Shown: positions 14,521 through 24,900 of the stretch, one piece after another
Position numbering within the stretch: position 1 is the stretch's first letter
How the letters are laid out: each line of letters starts with the position of its first letter
Origin: a virus
DNA length: 64,000 bases
Direction: 5' to 3' (one strand)
Virus record (IMG/VR): IMGVR_UViG_3300017971_000185
Span: 62,001 to 126,000 of that record
Notes under the pieces: generated by a model
Database searches by the model: none
Told to the model about the DNA's origin: nothing
What the model saw: only the letters and a program-made list of their open reading frames with translations
Program-made: the position numbers and the translations under genes

Positions 14521-14708
14521 GGTACAGTGGCCTAAAACCGAGCAGTCGGTGGTTTCCAAGAATCAGACGCAGATGAATATCAGATCATATCCAGATTCCC
14601 GTGCTGTCTCCTAAACCCTATATCAGATCCAGACCCACATAGATCAGACCCAGATTCGTTTGCGCTGTTTTCCAGGCCACCGCTTGCTCTCTCAACGGGA
14701 GTAGCGGT
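14521..14708 (+). other. Leader between tube and chaperone-position genes
   Basis: No gene. ACCGA (14538-14542) and TCGGT (14547-14551) form a small hairpin followed by GGTTT, a weak terminator candidate after the tube gene. Downstream are repeated CAGAT/CAGACCCA words (14564-14656), including CAGACCCAGAT at 14645-14655, shared with the leader of the sheath gene at 834-844. A CCTATATC octamer is at 14617-14624. Likely a promoter or processed leader for the long tail operon. Confidence 0.45.
14617..14624 (+). promoter_or_regulatory. CCTATAKC motif, copy 2
   Basis: CCTATATC in the 188-nt leader ahead of the gene at 14709. See the copies at 163, 45318 and 51454. Confidence 0.3.
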
Positions 14709-15932
14709 ATGACAATCAACTTTGAGGCTCTGCAAGCCTCGCTCGAAAAGATCGGGCAACTAGGCCAAGCGGAGCGTTCTTTCAAAGCAGGCGACCACGC
14801 GATCACCATTCGTGTGCTTCAAGCACGTGAGGAGATCGAGGTCGATAAGTACGCTCAGATAGCCTGGGATGAGGCTTCGGGAGATGAAGACCGGGCTGCC
14901 TTGGCGGACTACATCGATCGGGTGCGGGTAGCCACTCTGTCACACGTCATCGTTCAGATTGGCGATCAAGACCTTCGACGGGAGGAGTTTGTCGAGACGG
15001 GGGAGGAGGACGAGAACGGGAACAAGGTCAAGAAGCCTCGTTATCTCGTGATTCGCGAGATGATCGGCAAGTGGAGTCGGCCTGTTTTGCACATGTGTTA
15101 CCTCAACTACGGGACTTTGGTTCAAGAAGTCGAGAGTGCTTCTAGTAAGAGTATCGAGTCCTCAGAGGCTAACGTCGGGGGAGAGATCGATCGCCTTCAA
15201 ACGCGGTTAGAGAACCTCAAGCGCATTCAGAGTGAGCAGAAGGCCATGGCTGATCGTGCCGCCATGACGGCGCAGACACGAGAGGCTCTCGGTGAGTACA
15301 GCCAAGCCCATGAGGATCACATTGACCGACTGGCAACTGTGACGGGAGAGGTTGTAGAAGAGTCCGAGTCCGAGCCCGAGGCCGCGCCCAAGGCTGAAGG
15401 CGCGACCGAGCCCCCGAAGCGGCCTGTCAGACGAGAGCCGACGATACCACGTCGGGCAGTGCCGCCTGTGCGCGCTCAGAAGTCCGAACCTGTTGATGCG
15501 GACGGGATACCGCTGCCACATGAGGGGGATTCGTTCTACGATCCGGCCGATGGGGATGCGGCTGTAGCGGCTGAGCACAAACGTCTGGAAGCTTTCCGAC
15601 AACAAAAGATGCGGGCGCAATCGAGACCCACAGCAGAACCAGAAGCGCCTGAATCTCCAGAACCGGAACCGGAGCCCCTTGAGCCTTTGCCTGGGGTGAC
15701 GCGAGGACGGAAGCCGCCACACCGAGACGCACTCAACACGGCTGACGCCGTGCTCAATCTTCAGGGAGAGACGGTAGTGGACCAGCCCAAAGCTGCCACG
15801 GAAGCAGTAGAGGGTGTTCGATTGCCGACAGAGACCCTAAGTCCTCGATCGAAGCCAACAGAAAAACCAACGAAGGCTCCTGTGGATCCTCCACCAACGG
15901 GCTCAAGAAACCCGCGGTTTAGAGGTGCGTAG
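14709..15932 (+). CDS. Probable tail assembly chaperone or tail-tube associated protein
   Basis: Protein of 407 residues. Residues 1-150 look globular (ITIRVLQAREEIEVDKYAQI ... LRREEFVETGEEDENGNKVK), then a coiled-coil segment (about 158-215), then a long Pro/Glu-rich, low-complexity tail with repeats such as PESPEPEPEPLEPLP. It sits between tube and tape measure, where tail assembly chaperones are found. No family can be named from sequence alone. It stops 2 nt before the next start; no slippery sequence typical of G/GT-type frameshifting is visible. Confidence 0.5.
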   Translation: MTINFEALQASLEKIGQLGQAERSFKAGDHAITIRVLQAREEIEVDKYAQIAWDEASGDEDRAALADYIDRVRVATLSHVIVQIGDQDLRREEFVETGEEDENGNKVKKPRYLVIREMIGKWSRPVLHMCYLNYGTLVQEVESASSKSIESSEANVGGEIDRLQTRLENLKRIQSEQKAMADRAAMTAQTREALGEYSQAHEDHIDRLATVTGEVVEESESEPEAAPKAEGATEPPKRPVRREPTIPRRAVPPVRAQKSEPVDADGIPLPHEGDSFYDPADGDAAVAAEHKRLEAFRQQKMRAQSRPTAEPEAPESPEPEPEPLEPLPGVTRGRKPPHRDALNTADAVLNLQGETVVDQPKAATEAVEGVRLPTETLSPRSKPTEKPTKAPVDPPPTGSRNPRFRGA

Positions 15933-15934
15933 TA

Positions 15935-17089
15935 GTGTTGTCTCCGCCCGCACCAACGCTTGAACAACGCAGTCCCATGTATGCGGACGTGCGTCATCTA
16001 CTGACGCCTGGTTTTTTGACAGAGACGGTTCGTATCAACGAGACAGCGTTGGTATTGCGGACGTTCAACCGGGGAGACTATTTCATGCTCCTCAATCGAG
16101 GAGTCGAGTCCGAGAATCCGGCCTTTCTCGACTGGATCATAGCTGCCGCTGTGTGGGTGGTTGATGGGCAGCCGGTTCTAGAAGATCCGTCTGCTACCTA
16201 CCACATTCGGGAGATGTGCGCGGGGTTTCCGAGAGTCATCAAGCACGATCTCATGGCGGTGGTTGGTCATCTTCGCGAACGAGTCGAGACAGCATTGAAC
16301 CGGGTGGAGGCTTTCTTTTACGAGGATGAGTCTCGCTTTATCTGGCGTGCTCATGGGCCACGCATTACGGGAGCAACCGGCGTTCCTGGCAGTGAGCGAT
16401 TGGGTGTGAATGCGTTGCAGGAGTTGTGGATCGCTTACAACGAAGTTGAGGATCACCGGGAGTCCTTCGTCGCACAATGGACGCAGACGAAGTTGATCGC
16501 CCAAACCATGGCTCCGAAGGGGATCAAGAAACTCAACAAGTCGGATGAGATGGCTCAGCGTCGGTTGGACCAGGAGCGCGAGGCTGTACGAACGAAGGCG
16601 TACTATCAATTCATTGGGCGCGAGGAGCTAGCGGCCAAGAGGGTGCCGGAGCAGAGCAACAGTCCCTATGTAGAGCGGTATGTTGTTCGTTCCGTCGAGG
16701 ATATGCAGGAGGAGTATCGGAAGTGGCGTCAGGGCATCAAGGATGAGCACGATCTGATCGTGGACGCCTACAAAGCGAAGATTCGCGAGAAGATGGAACG
16801 CGAGCGACATGAGCGGGAGGAACGGATTGTAGAGGTCGATCGGGCAATGGAGACTGAGGGGGTCTCTGAGCCGCCTCTTCGAAACGTGTTGGGGCGCATT
16901 GAATCAATGGAGCCAGGATGGGCGAAGGGCAAGCGGATCTACTCAGGAGGAAAATCAGAGCGTCTTTACGAGCGCTATCTCAAGAATGACGTTGTGCCGG
17001 GTGCCATTCGCATGAAGGACGGCCAAGCAATCTCTGTTCCCGACACGTTACAAGAACGTGTGGAAGCCAGGAAGCCTGGAGGAAAATAG
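15935..17089 (+). CDS. Second protein in the tail chaperone position
   Basis: Protein of 384 residues. GTG at 15935 directly follows the previous stop; ATG at 15977 (MYADVRHLLTPGF) is the main alternative start. The N-terminal 200 residues look helical (NRGDYFMLLNRGVESENPAF, then LDWIIAAAVWVVDGQPVLED), a pattern seen in proteins that bind the hub or tape measure during assembly; the C-terminal half is highly charged and probably coiled coil (REKMERERHEREERIVEVDR). A T4 gp26-like assembly role is possible but not shown. It precedes the tape measure by 3 nt. Confidence 0.5.
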   Translation: MLSPPAPTLEQRSPMYADVRHLLTPGFLTETVRINETALVLRTFNRGDYFMLLNRGVESENPAFLDWIIAAAVWVVDGQPVLEDPSATYHIREMCAGFPRVIKHDLMAVVGHLRERVETALNRVEAFFYEDESRFIWRAHGPRITGATGVPGSERLGVNALQELWIAYNEVEDHRESFVAQWTQTKLIAQTMAPKGIKKLNKSDEMAQRRLDQEREAVRTKAYYQFIGREELAAKRVPEQSNSPYVERYVVRSVEDMQEEYRKWRQGIKDEHDLIVDAYKAKIREKMERERHEREERIVEVDRAMETEGVSEPPLRNVLGRIESMEPGWAKGKRIYSGGKSERLYERYLKNDVVPGAIRMKDGQAISVPDTLQERVEARKPGGK

Positions 17090-17092
17090 CCG

Positions 17093-19981
17093 ATGCCTGC
17101 TCCAGATAGCATCATCGAGATGGCTGCACGCCTCCAGGTGGACGCCGCCAGCCTTCACCATGCGGCCAGAGCAGTCCACAAGTCGATGGGAGATGCCATC
17201 ACGGGCAGCGTGGACCAGGGCATGAAGGCGAGTTACCGGCTGATCAAACGCGGACTTGAACGCGCTGCGTCGGCATCAGACTTCGCCAAGAAGATGCTGG
17301 ATGCTCGCAAGACGCGGAAAGAGCTTGTGGACTTTGCTGGGAAGGTGGGCGACTGGTTTGGGAAGGGGTACACGAAAGCACAAAAAGTGTTTTTCGATGA
17401 GGTTGACAAGTATCGGAAACGCAGCAGACGGAAGGAGCAAGAACACGAAGATCTGATGCACGATCGGCGCAGGCAAGCTGCGCAAGAGATCGAGAGCTTT
17501 CGTAAGAAGGAATTGGAAGAGCAGATCGAGACTTACGGCAGGGGAATGACCGGAGTGCTCGAAACCCTGAAGAGCGGGGAGCTAGCAGGGTTAGCGGGAA
17601 TCGTCGGGGCCGCTGGACGAGCGGGAGTGACTAGGGGACGCGCGTGGCAGGCTGCGGGCGAAGCAGGGGACGCAGGCAAACTACAGAAGGCCATGGCGAA
17701 GTTGGGGAAAGGCATGGTAGCGGTGGGGAAAACACTTGCGGTAGTAGGCGCGACGGCTGGGGTCTTAGCTATAATCGTGAAGCTCTTGGTGGAAATTGCA
17801 GATGGGGCTTCTATAGTCAAAAAGTCGTTTTTGGAGATGGGTGGCGCAGTCGCCATGGGACGGACTTCGGTGGCGGCTTTGGATAGACAGATGGAGGCTT
17901 TCTACAAAACTGTGTACGAAGGCGACTTCAAGACACACTGGAGTCTCGTCAAGGATGAGATGATCGGTGTCACAAAGGCCATGGCGGATGCCGGGATGCA
18001 CATGGCACGGCTGAGGGCGCAAACGAAGGCGGGCGCCAGTGTCATGGGAACCCTCAAGGACAACATCGGGTTCGCAGTGACCTACGCCACCATGTTTGGC
18101 AAGCAGATCGATGAGGTTGGGCGTGACATGGCGACGCTCTCCTTTGAGACCGGCCTTTCTATGGAAACGATCGCGCACGGGATGGCGGAGATCTCAGAGA
18201 TCACGAGAGTTGCGGGATTCGACGCCAAGCGGTTCTACGGGACCGTTCTGGAAGTCACCAGTGGCATGGGCATCTACAGCCGGCGTGTGGAAGAAGCCGC
18301 GGGGATGTTGAAAACGCTCAGCCATATTCTGGGAGAAACGGTGGGTGCGGATTTCCTCAAAGGAATCGAGCGCAGCTTCAAGGACATGCCTATCACGCAG
18401 CGGATCCAGTTTGTTGCGATGGCGGGCACCGAGAACGTTATGCGGCTCATGAAGGACGCCGCGGAAAGGCAAGGACGGGCTGTAGAGGAAACCTTGGCTG
18501 ACATGGTCGGACAAGAGGACAAACGAGCATTGGCAATCGTGAAGGCATTTGGCGGAAGCGCGGACAAGGTGGCGGAAGCAATTGAAGGCATGACGAAAGA
18601 AGAGTACCGAGCGGCTGAGGCAAAGGCGCTTCGCGTCGGGGGTCCTGGCACGGCAGAGCTTCTCAAAGAGCTGACTCGTCTCCGCAGGTTGCAAGAAGGC
18701 GCTGTGGATGAGCGCAAGACTACTTTGGCACTGCAAGACTGGCCAGCCACGCACAAATTGTTGGGGCAACTGTTTGCGGCCATGCGGCCATTGGGGGGCA
18801 TCGAAAAGAACATCGATAGGCTGAATGACATAGAGGCCCTAGCCTCGGAGGCTGGCTGGAGCATGTCGGTCGAACAGTTGCATACACTGCAAGATTTGGT
18901 GGGCCGGTCGCAAGCAGGCTGGAAAGACTTGGAGAACGCGACGGGAAAGGTCAGAAAACAACTGGCAGAGCAGTATGGGTTGACCGTGAAAGATGGGAAG
19001 TTGCAGGAGAAGGGCTCAGGCAAACTTGTGGAGTCGTTTACGGATTTTTTGATTGCGACTGCGACTCTTGAGAAGGATACGAAGAAGCAGACAGATCTTC
19101 TCACCGACCAGGCCAACCTTGCTAAGGGAATACGCGACAAAACCGAGGGGATGTCAAAAGATATTGAGAATCTCAAGGACGAACTCATCGAGAAGATCCA
19201 GATTGACCTGCACGATCTGGTTACGACGATACCCGGTAAAATTGAGGATCTGATAGATGCCATAGATAGCATTACAGGAAAGAAAGGAACGGCTAAGGGG
19301 GATACAGGTGAAGAGTATCAAACGGCATCTACTGTCGGGGCGGCTCTTAAAAAGGGGACGGAAGGGACGTGGGTGCAGCCTGTAATTGAGGCCCTTGGCA
19401 CGGGAGAGTTTGCTGTTGGTCAGACGACCGAACAGGCGGTTCAGGCGGGGTTGCGTTCTGCCTTCGAGGCATGGGCGTTGAGGCCAACACGAGGGACTGA
19501 GGAAGAAAAGAGACAAAAAAGAGTCGAGTGGATCACAGGGGAGACAATCTCGGAGGACCCCGCATATTTGCGGATGTTGGAGAAATTGAGGGGAGCTGGG
19601 ATGTCTGAGGAAATGATTAAGCAACGAAGTGCCGTGGCCATTGACTTGGCTGATTTAGCTAAGGAACAATTGTTGGCAGAACATCCTGGCGCAGGGCCCT
19701 TTGTCGTAGGCGGCACCATGGCAGGCGCAATGGCTCCGGTACTGTTATATGGGCGCGAGGCTGGCTTTACTGGTCCTGAGCAGCCGGCGGGGGATTTTGT
19801 TGTTACCGATCGAGGTGATGTCATCAAGGCAGACCCGAGAGACACCATCGTGGGGTTCCGCGGTAGAGCAGGCGGTCCGGGCGCTGGGGCCGTGTACGTC
19901 AACATCTATGGAGGCGATCGGCGTGAGGTTTACGAGACCGTGCGCCAGGCTCTCCGTGTCGCGAGGGTGGCTACTGCGTAA
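17093..19981 (+). CDS. Tail tape measure protein
   Basis: Protein of 962 residues with GGAGG ahead of ATG 17093. The first 190 residues are long charged helices; a hydrophobic segment at about 205-235 (MVAVGKTLAVVGATAGVLAI) fits a membrane-inserting part; the rest is mostly helix-forming with Gly/Ala-rich turns. Length, composition and place after the chaperone-position genes support tape measure. By the usual rule of about 1.5 angstrom per residue the tail would be near 145 nm. Its stop overlaps the next ATG (TAATG). Confidence 0.75.
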   Translation: MPAPDSIIEMAARLQVDAASLHHAARAVHKSMGDAITGSVDQGMKASYRLIKRGLERAASASDFAKKMLDARKTRKELVDFAGKVGDWFGKGYTKAQKVFFDEVDKYRKRSRRKEQEHEDLMHDRRRQAAQEIESFRKKELEEQIETYGRGMTGVLETLKSGELAGLAGIVGAAGRAGVTRGRAWQAAGEAGDAGKLQKAMAKLGKGMVAVGKTLAVVGATAGVLAIIVKLLVEIADGASIVKKSFLEMGGAVAMGRTSVAALDRQMEAFYKTVYEGDFKTHWSLVKDEMIGVTKAMADAGMHMARLRAQTKAGASVMGTLKDNIGFAVTYATMFGKQIDEVGRDMATLSFETGLSMETIAHGMAEISEITRVAGFDAKRFYGTVLEVTSGMGIYSRRVEEAAGMLKTLSHILGETVGADFLKGIERSFKDMPITQRIQFVAMAGTENVMRLMKDAAERQGRAVEETLADMVGQEDKRALAIVKAFGGSADKVAEAIEGMTKEEYRAAEAKALRVGGPGTAELLKELTRLRRLQEGAVDERKTTLALQDWPATHKLLGQLFAAMRPLGGIEKNIDRLNDIEALASEAGWSMSVEQLHTLQDLVGRSQAGWKDLENATGKVRKQLAEQYGLTVKDGKLQEKGSGKLVESFTDFLIATATLEKDTKKQTDLLTDQANLAKGIRDKTEGMSKDIENLKDELIEKIQIDLHDLVTTIPGKIEDLIDAIDSITGKKGTAKGDTGEEYQTASTVGAALKKGTEGTWVQPVIEALGTGEFAVGQTTEQAVQAGLRSAFEAWALRPTRGTEEEKRQKRVEWITGETISEDPAYLRMLEKLRGAGMSEEMIKQRSAVAIDLADLAKEQLLAEHPGAGPFVVGGTMAGAMAPVLLYGREAGFTGPEQPAGDFVVTDRGDVIKADPRDTIVGFRGRAGGPGAGAVYVNIYGGDRREVYETVRQALRVARVATA

Positions 19982-20730
19982 TGCCTGGCCCGATTCCCAT
20001 CGTCCCCTCTGCGTTTGAGACTCATCGAGATGGTGAGCTTGGCCTCGGTAAGCGGCCTGTGGTGTTTGACATCCTCGCGTCCGATCGCGAAACGAGTCTG
20101 TTGCCCGATGACATCAAACTCGTGCTGCATGTGAATCCGCGCACGATGCGGTTGAATTACCAGAAGTTGATCACTCGCCAGCAGACGCTTGGAGGGTTTG
20201 TCGAATTCCATTGGGGCGATGCGCTGGAGGACATCAATTTCGAGATGGCTACTGGTGCGTTCGTTCGCCTCTACAGCGGCCTATCGAACATAACGAGCAG
20301 CCCAGGAGGACCGGGTCGGAGAGAGTCGATTGCGTATGACCGCTTCCTCGACATCCTGGCTCTCTTCCATTCGAATGGAGCCGTCTACGACATCAACGGG
20401 AACATTGCCCTTCAGGGTTACCTCCAGGTGACGTTCGATGGGGGCATTTACATCGGTTGGTTTGACACGGATTTCACGCTCACTGAGAGCGCTGATTCTC
20501 CGTACCAATTCACGCTCACTTCGCGCTTCATCATCGACCGGGAGGAGCTACAGCTTCGTTCCACCATCCTCAACCCTGTTACGGACACCATCATTGCTGC
20601 GACGGGCGCTTCTCAAGCAAACCAGCCTATTGGTGGTCTGGATGCCAACCAAGTTTTTGGTGAGGTTGGTGCTGACCCAAATACCGGCGAAGTGGGAATC
20701 CGGCGTCGCTCCGGGTTCACGTCGTTCTAG
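19981..20730 (+). CDS. Tail hub/baseplate protein, paralogue A
   Basis: Protein of 249 residues. It shares a scaffold with the next gene: LVLHVNPRTMRLNYQKLITR, GGFVEFHWGD, a Gly-rich loop, SIAYDRFLDILALFHSNGAV then YDINGN, GIYIGWFDTDFTLTESADSP, and FTLTSRFIID. The strand-rich pattern and place directly after the tape measure suggest a ring protein at the tube-baseplate junction, similar in position to distal tail or gp48/gp54 proteins. It is probably exported to no compartment and assembled in the virion. The function is inferred from context. Confidence 0.55.
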   Translation: MPGPIPIVPSAFETHRDGELGLGKRPVVFDILASDRETSLLPDDIKLVLHVNPRTMRLNYQKLITRQQTLGGFVEFHWGDALEDINFEMATGAFVRLYSGLSNITSSPGGPGRRESIAYDRFLDILALFHSNGAVYDINGNIALQGYLQVTFDGGIYIGWFDTDFTLTESADSPYQFTLTSRFIIDREELQLRSTILNPVTDTIIAATGASQANQPIGGLDANQVFGEVGADPNTGEVGIRRRSGFTSF

Positions 20731-20732
20731 TC

Positions 20733-21899
20733 ATGGCACGGACACCACCCCCTGCGTTGTTGTACCAACCACTTCCGGCCGGGCCGGGTTGGAAACGCAC
20801 GTATGAGATCCAGGCGAATGTCCCGATCGATGGGTCCAGGGGCATTCTTCGCGATTCATCCGTTGGCTCTCCCTTCACGCTCAGTGTGATTCCTCCGCCT
20901 CTTCTCATGGACGCGATGAACCGCGAGCGGAAGGAGCCCATCGATGTCATCAGTGCCTCGTTGCGGGTCAACGACGACTTCACGGCTTTCCAGGAGAAGA
21001 TCACCGAGTTTCGTAGCAACGGGATTGTCACGAAGTCGAATGTGCAACAGACTCGGCTGGAAACTCTGGTGGGGAACAACGGCATCTTCTTTGATCCGCA
21101 AACTGGCCAGACGAACCAGGCTAACGTGTTGGGGATTGCGGATGTCACCCAAGCTCTGAGTGTCATCTCACAGCTTAACGCATTGCTGGCAACGCCGCCT
21201 CTCACGCTGTTGATCAATCCCATGGCCTTCTCGATTGTGCGGCAGAAGAAGCAGCAGTATTCAGACCGCAATCGGAGTGGGTACATTTTCATGGCTTGGG
21301 GTGAGGAGCAGGTACGTCTCAACGTGTCTGGTCGGATCGGAGCTTACTACGCTGGAACACGGTACTTCGATGGAGACTCTCCCCAGAATTTCCAGGGGCA
21401 TGGTGGCCCGTCGCGGGGGCGGATTTCCACGACCACATCGCCATCGGGAAATCAGTTTGCCACGATGCGCGATTCGGCGTCGTACCAGAACCTCATGAGC
21501 TTGCTGACGCTGTTTCGGAACAACGGTTACATTTACGATCTCGTTGGCGAGAGTGAGGCGCACTGGTGGATCGGAATGATTGCGATTTCGTATGACCAGT
21601 GGACGTATGCCGGGCACTTCGAAAACTTCAGCTTTACGCACCAAGAGACCACTATGCGGGGAGGAATCGAATTCACGTTTGACTTCGTAGCCTCCTTCGT
21701 ATTCGACAACGCTCAGCGAAACTTCCAGGTGCTTCCGATCCGGGCACCGACGCCGAGCCCGAGCGATCCTTTGTGGTCTGATCCGACTAAAAGACCGCTT
21801 CCTATCGGGACCACACGAGGTCGCTTACAGCCGGCCCCACGGCTCAACCCTCCCCTCTCACCCGTGGCCGATCCGCTTCGCGCACCGCTTCTGAGGTAG
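20733..21899 (+). CDS. Tail hub/baseplate protein, paralogue B
   Basis: Protein of 388 residues, related to the preceding gene in its second half: TLLINPMAFSIVRQKKQQYS, GYIFMAWGEEQVRLNVSGRI, SYQNLMSLLTLFRNNGYIYD, and YAGHFENFSFTHQETTMRGG then FTFDFVASFVFD. The first 150 residues are extra, with ISASLRVNDDFTAFQEKITE. The C-terminus is Pro-rich. It starts 2 nt after paralogue A and ends 3 nt before the hub gene. Probably forms a second ring in the same junction. Confidence 0.55.
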   Translation: MARTPPPALLYQPLPAGPGWKRTYEIQANVPIDGSRGILRDSSVGSPFTLSVIPPPLLMDAMNRERKEPIDVISASLRVNDDFTAFQEKITEFRSNGIVTKSNVQQTRLETLVGNNGIFFDPQTGQTNQANVLGIADVTQALSVISQLNALLATPPLTLLINPMAFSIVRQKKQQYSDRNRSGYIFMAWGEEQVRLNVSGRIGAYYAGTRYFDGDSPQNFQGHGGPSRGRISTTTSPSGNQFATMRDSASYQNLMSLLTLFRNNGYIYDLVGESEAHWWIGMIAISYDQWTYAGHFENFSFTHQETTMRGGIEFTFDFVASFVFDNAQRNFQVLPIRAPTPSPSDPLWSDPTKRPLPIGTTRGRLQPAPRLNPPLSPVADPLRAPLLR

Positions 21900-21902
21900 T
21901 GG

Positions 21903-24900
21903 ATGCCTAATCTTCTCGATCGTCCTTATGCAGGCAACTTCCAGCCCAACGCACGTCGGGTTGTGAAGTACACGCCTGATGCGTTGGTCTACGTCAACGG
22001 GGATCTCTCTATCCCAGGTTGTCCCAAGTGCAATGGACGAATCAACATCCAGCGGTTCGTGAAATCGGTTTCGGTCGAGGCCGGGGTGCATGCGGGAGCG
22101 GCCAGCGGCTCGATTCAGCTTGCGGTTCCCGTCATCTGGGGGGACCAGCTATTTCGAGAAGGCCGGATGCTGCTTCAGCCTGGGTTGGAAGTCCATATTT
22201 ACATGCGCGGCTATTTTCCGGTGCAGGGTCAGTTTGCACATCTGGATACGGCAGATGCCGTGGGGCAGACGGGGCTGAATCAGGGAAACTTCGATAATTT
22301 CCCGACCTACCCCTACTACCATGTGTTCCATGGCGTTGTTACGTCGGCGGATTACAGCTACTCGGATGGTTTCTATTCGGCATCACTCCAACTCGCGTCG
22401 ATGTTGCACTTTTGGCAATTCCACAACATTGCCACGAACGCTGCGTTGGTGGCCGTCAAGCCAGATGGTACGAGAGCGCAGCCAAACATCTGGGGGAACA
22501 TTTACACCAACATGCACCCCTATGCGATTATCTACGATCTCTATCGGTCGATAATCGGAGCACCGGGAGGCATCGAGGGGATAGCCCGTCTTGACACATA
22601 CAGGACCAACCTCAACGCAACAATCACGACTAGAGACGGCCAGGATCGCTTGATCTACTCGATGATGCAGTTGTATTGGGAGGAGCGGTTTCGTACGTCG
22701 ATTCAAAGCCTGCGCATGTATGGGGTGAACGGGAAGCTATACAACGCAGTGCAGCAGGCGTACATCGGACGGCGAAACAGCACCAAGCTCAACAAGTTAC
22801 TGCAACACAACCAGCATCTCGATCTCGATGCGCAGTCGAATGCGAAGGATCCCTTCTCTCGGAGCTTCGCAGTCGCCAAGGCTATTGGTCTTGAGGGAGC
22901 GGGTCTGGATGTCACATTTGCCCCGAGCATGGGGACAGAAGGAGCGTCAGACGAGAAGGAACCGCTCGACTTTAACATGACTTCGATCTTTGCGTTCACC
23001 TTATCGCCAGGATCGGCCAATCTCAACGTTTTCAACACGTCGTACATGCCCAAGCTCACCATCGCCCAACAGGTTTGTGAGGCGACGGGTTTCGAGTTTT
23101 ACCAGGACGTGGACGGCGACTTGGTGTTCAAGCCGCCCTTCTACAACCTGGACACGCGATCGAGTCGGGTCTATCGGTTGGAGGACATCGACATCATCAG
23201 CTTCTCTGTTCAGGAGAAGGAACCGCAGGCTACCTACTGCACCGTGAAGTCCGGGTTGATCAACAGCTTGAACACGGGTAGCGATCCGTCTGTTGGAAAC
23301 AGAGGTACGTTTATCGATTGGCGGCTCGTCTGCAAGTACGGATGGCGTCCCGCTGACATGGAGATCACGTATTTCTCTAATCCCAAGTCATTGTTCTTCG
23401 TTGCGCAGCATCGGCTGGATATTCTCAACATCGACATTCACTCAGCGCAAGTGACCATTCCTTTGCGTCCCGAGATGCGGCCGGGGTATCCAGTCTACAT
23501 CCCATCGCTGGATTGCTTCTACTACATCACGGCACTGAGCCACCAGTTTTCGTTCGGCAGCGCGTGCCAAACATCGCTGACGTTGACGGCACGGAGGGCG
23601 AAGGTCTTTGCTCCCGGCCTTCCAGGGCCGCTGCAAGAGGGTGAAAACGCCATCGATCGGATCAAGTTGGATGAGCCGTGGCTGCCCGAGCGTCCTCTGG
23701 AGATCATGGACAATGGCATACCGCGTTGGGCTGGGTTTCCCAATCTGGTCATGGCGCTGGATCCTCTCAAGCTCAACCCCAAGCAGTTTGCGTTGCGGGC
23801 AGGGTTGGAGGATCTGGGGACTGAGATTCTGGGCGAGGGCAAGGTCGAGTTGCTTTTCAACATCATCAATCAGCAAGTCAAGACGACAGGCGAGGGAGCG
23901 GGGGTTTTTGCCTTGGCTGCTCCGCGAGAGGATGATGCTTCATCGCCCACCGAGCACACACGGTATGTGTTGCGTCGTTCCGGCAACCCCGAGGATGACA
24001 TCGAGTTTTCGCTGGCCGAATTGCGTGAGGACTACGCTTCTTTCGACGCTGCTCGGACAGAGATTCAGAAACGACGGGGACAGGTCGCACGTCTGCGGGA
24101 TGACCTGCGCCTGACGGCGAGCGGCGGCGAGCCAGGGCTTGCTCAGGAAGGGACTCTCTCACGAAGAACGGGCGGGGCTGACGCGATAGAAGCCCGGTTG
24201 AACGAAGCGACTGCCTCCCTGCGCCGCGCCACGGAGTTGTTCGCCACGGGCGTGACTGACTTCTCGGCCAATGGCGACAAGACCATCAATTCACTGGTTT
24301 TGATTGTCCAGTCTCTTCAGAACAACGATGTGATACGGCGCTCGTTTGGCGGGATGCCAGACGCGTCAACAACGATGACATGGCTGGACATCATAGCGGA
24401 CACCAAGGCCAACATGAATCCCGGCATGTCGTTGCCTGGCTACTATCGGTTCTACTCTGCTTCTCATCCTAGTCCCGAGATGCAGGGCCAGGCGACCCTG
24501 ACTTTCACGGAAGGGTCAGCAGATGACTTGTTTGTGTATCAGGATGAGACGTTGTCCGAGCCTGCCGAGACTTCGGGCGGAGAGGTAAAAAAACCTGTTG
24601 AGCCCGAGCCCGCGCCTCCCGAGGAAGTCCCTGATGATCTCAAGGTTACGGAGGATGGCCGCGTAAGGCGAAAGCAACCTGGAAGCCATATCGGTTGGTT
24701 TGACGACTACACGAGAGGAAAAGCGGGCAAGCAGGAATTCGAGGATGTGGCACGACGGGCGCAAGCTCTTGGTGTTCCAGAGTCCTACATTCGCTACATG
24801 CGTGTCCAGGTAGCGCGCGAGACAGGCAACACTTGGAACACGGGGGTGGTTGCGCTCAGGTCAGGAGGCACGGCGAGAAGAGACTACAACAAGCGAAAGA

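Noticed and set aside
15900-15960. Programmed frameshift joining the two chaperone-position genes, as in lambda G/GT
   Set aside because: The second gene has its own GTG start after the stop, and no slippery heptamer is visible at the end of the first.
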